From Candidatus Aminicenantota bacterium (GTDB lineage: Bacteria; Acidobacteriota; Aminicenantia; UBA2199), in NCBI GenBank assembly GCA_030671465.1, contig DAOVIP010000093.1, forward strand, positions 1 through 7,141: 7,141 nt of DNA, in the 5' to 3' direction. The translations under genes and the position numbers were made by a program. The notes beneath the pieces are model-generated. The model did no database searches. It was not told the DNA's origin and saw nothing but the letters and a program-made list of their open reading frames with translations. Positions within the stretch are counted from its first letter, which is position 1, and every line of letters begins with the position of its first letter. Shown here in pieces: positions 6,672 to 7,141 of this stretch.

Positions 6672-7141
6672 ATGGTGTGGTGTTGGGGCTTCAATGGGGT
6701 GACGAAGGCAAGGGAAAAGCCATTGATTACCTGGCCAATCTTTTCAATGTTGTGGTGCGTTATCAGGGCGGTCATAATGCCGGTCATACCATTTTTTACA
6801 AGGGAGAAAAAGTAATTCTTCATCTGTTGCCTTCCGGAGTTTTTACCCCTAAAACCATCTCGGTTATTGGCCACGGGGTGGTGGTGGATCCCATTCAACT
6901 GGTCAAAGAAATCAAGAACCTTTGCCATCTGGGGGTGGCTGACGATAACCTCTTCTTGAGCGCTGCCGCACCCCTGATCCTGCCGGTTCATCAGAAACTG
7001 GATGTCATCTTTGAAAATTCCAGGTATGTCAAGATCGGAACTACCAAGCGGGGAATCGGACCGGCCTACGAGGATTTAAAGGGCAGAAGGGCCCTGCTTA
7101 TTCGTGATTTGCTGGAAAGGGATGTTTTTGCCAAGAAGGTC
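6668..7141 (+). CDS. purA: Adenylosuccinate synthetase, N-terminal part, cut at right edge
   Basis: Joins IMP and aspartate using GTP to make adenylosuccinate, the first step from IMP to AMP. The frame is open to the window end and gives 158 residues of a usual ~430. The start ATG at 6668 has AAGGAG at 6656-6661, six bases upstream, and the family motif begins at once. Residues 9-17 are the GTP P-loop QWGDEGKGK with catalytic Asp12, matching E. coli Asp13. Residues 34-41 are GGHNAGHT with catalytic His40, matching E. coli His41. IMP-site residues lie in GTTKRGIGPAYED (124-136), followed by RR (140-141). His69 in GHGVVVDP replaces the Asn usual in this loop (GNGVV), a small oddity. The guanine-binding and aspartate-loop parts are off-window. 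It is divergent from pepT, with its own candidate promoters upstream. Confidence 0.97.
   Translation, partial: MNGVVLGLQWGDEGKGKAIDYLANLFNVVVRYQGGHNAGHTIFYKGEKVILHLLPSGVFTPKTISVIGHGVVVDPIQLVKEIKNLCHLGVADDNLFLSAAAPLILPVHQKLDVIFENSRYVKIGTTKRGIGPAYEDLKGRRALLIRDLLERDVFAKKV

Noticed and set aside
6524..6991. 155-codon frame antisense to the purA start
   Set aside because: It lies largely opposite the conserved P-loop and His motifs of purA and shows no domain of its own.

Overview
The window is a stretch of ordinary-looking bacterial chromosome, moderate in GC by eye, with closely packed genes, clear Shine-Dalgarno sites and sigma-70-like promoter candidates. It shows no insertion sequence, phage gene, CRISPR array, tRNA or rRNA. 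The genes are housekeeping or central-metabolism types found across many phyla, so I cannot name a taxon. The protein motifs and AAGGAG/GGAGG-type ribosome sites point to a bacterium.

Layout from left to right. (1) Positions 1-746 (+): the C-terminal half of dihydrolipoamide dehydrogenase (Lpd/E3), cut by the left window edge. (2) A 135-bp gap (747-881) holds a good candidate promoter. (3) Positions 882-3659 (+): a long (925 aa) phosphoenolpyruvate synthase with all catalytic motifs, two extra helical or charged insertions, a C-terminal extension and three long G-tracts. (4) After only 12 bp come two leftward genes, apparently one transcription unit: pepT (6402-5170, peptidase T, first) and an AAA+ ATPase of the Ycf46 type (5159-3672, second), separated by 10 bp. 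(5) A 265-bp divergent intergenic region (6403-6667) holds candidate promoters for pepT and purA and a doubtful short ORF whose stop overlaps the purA start. (6) Positions 6668-7141 (+): the N-terminal 158 codons of adenylosuccinate synthetase (purA), cut by the right edge.

Functionally, Lpd regenerates oxidised lipoamide for 2-oxoacid dehydrogenase or glycine-cleavage complexes. PEP synthase turns pyruvate into PEP for gluconeogenesis, PepT trims tripeptides, and PurA commits IMP to AMP. The Ycf46-like ATPase is the only gene without a settled biochemical role, and its tight linkage to pepT is the most interesting contextual lead. I see no convincing new multi-gene system here. The points most worth a second look are the pepT-ATPase pair, the enlarged PEP synthase with glycine substitutions inside G-tracts, and the short ORF abutting purA.
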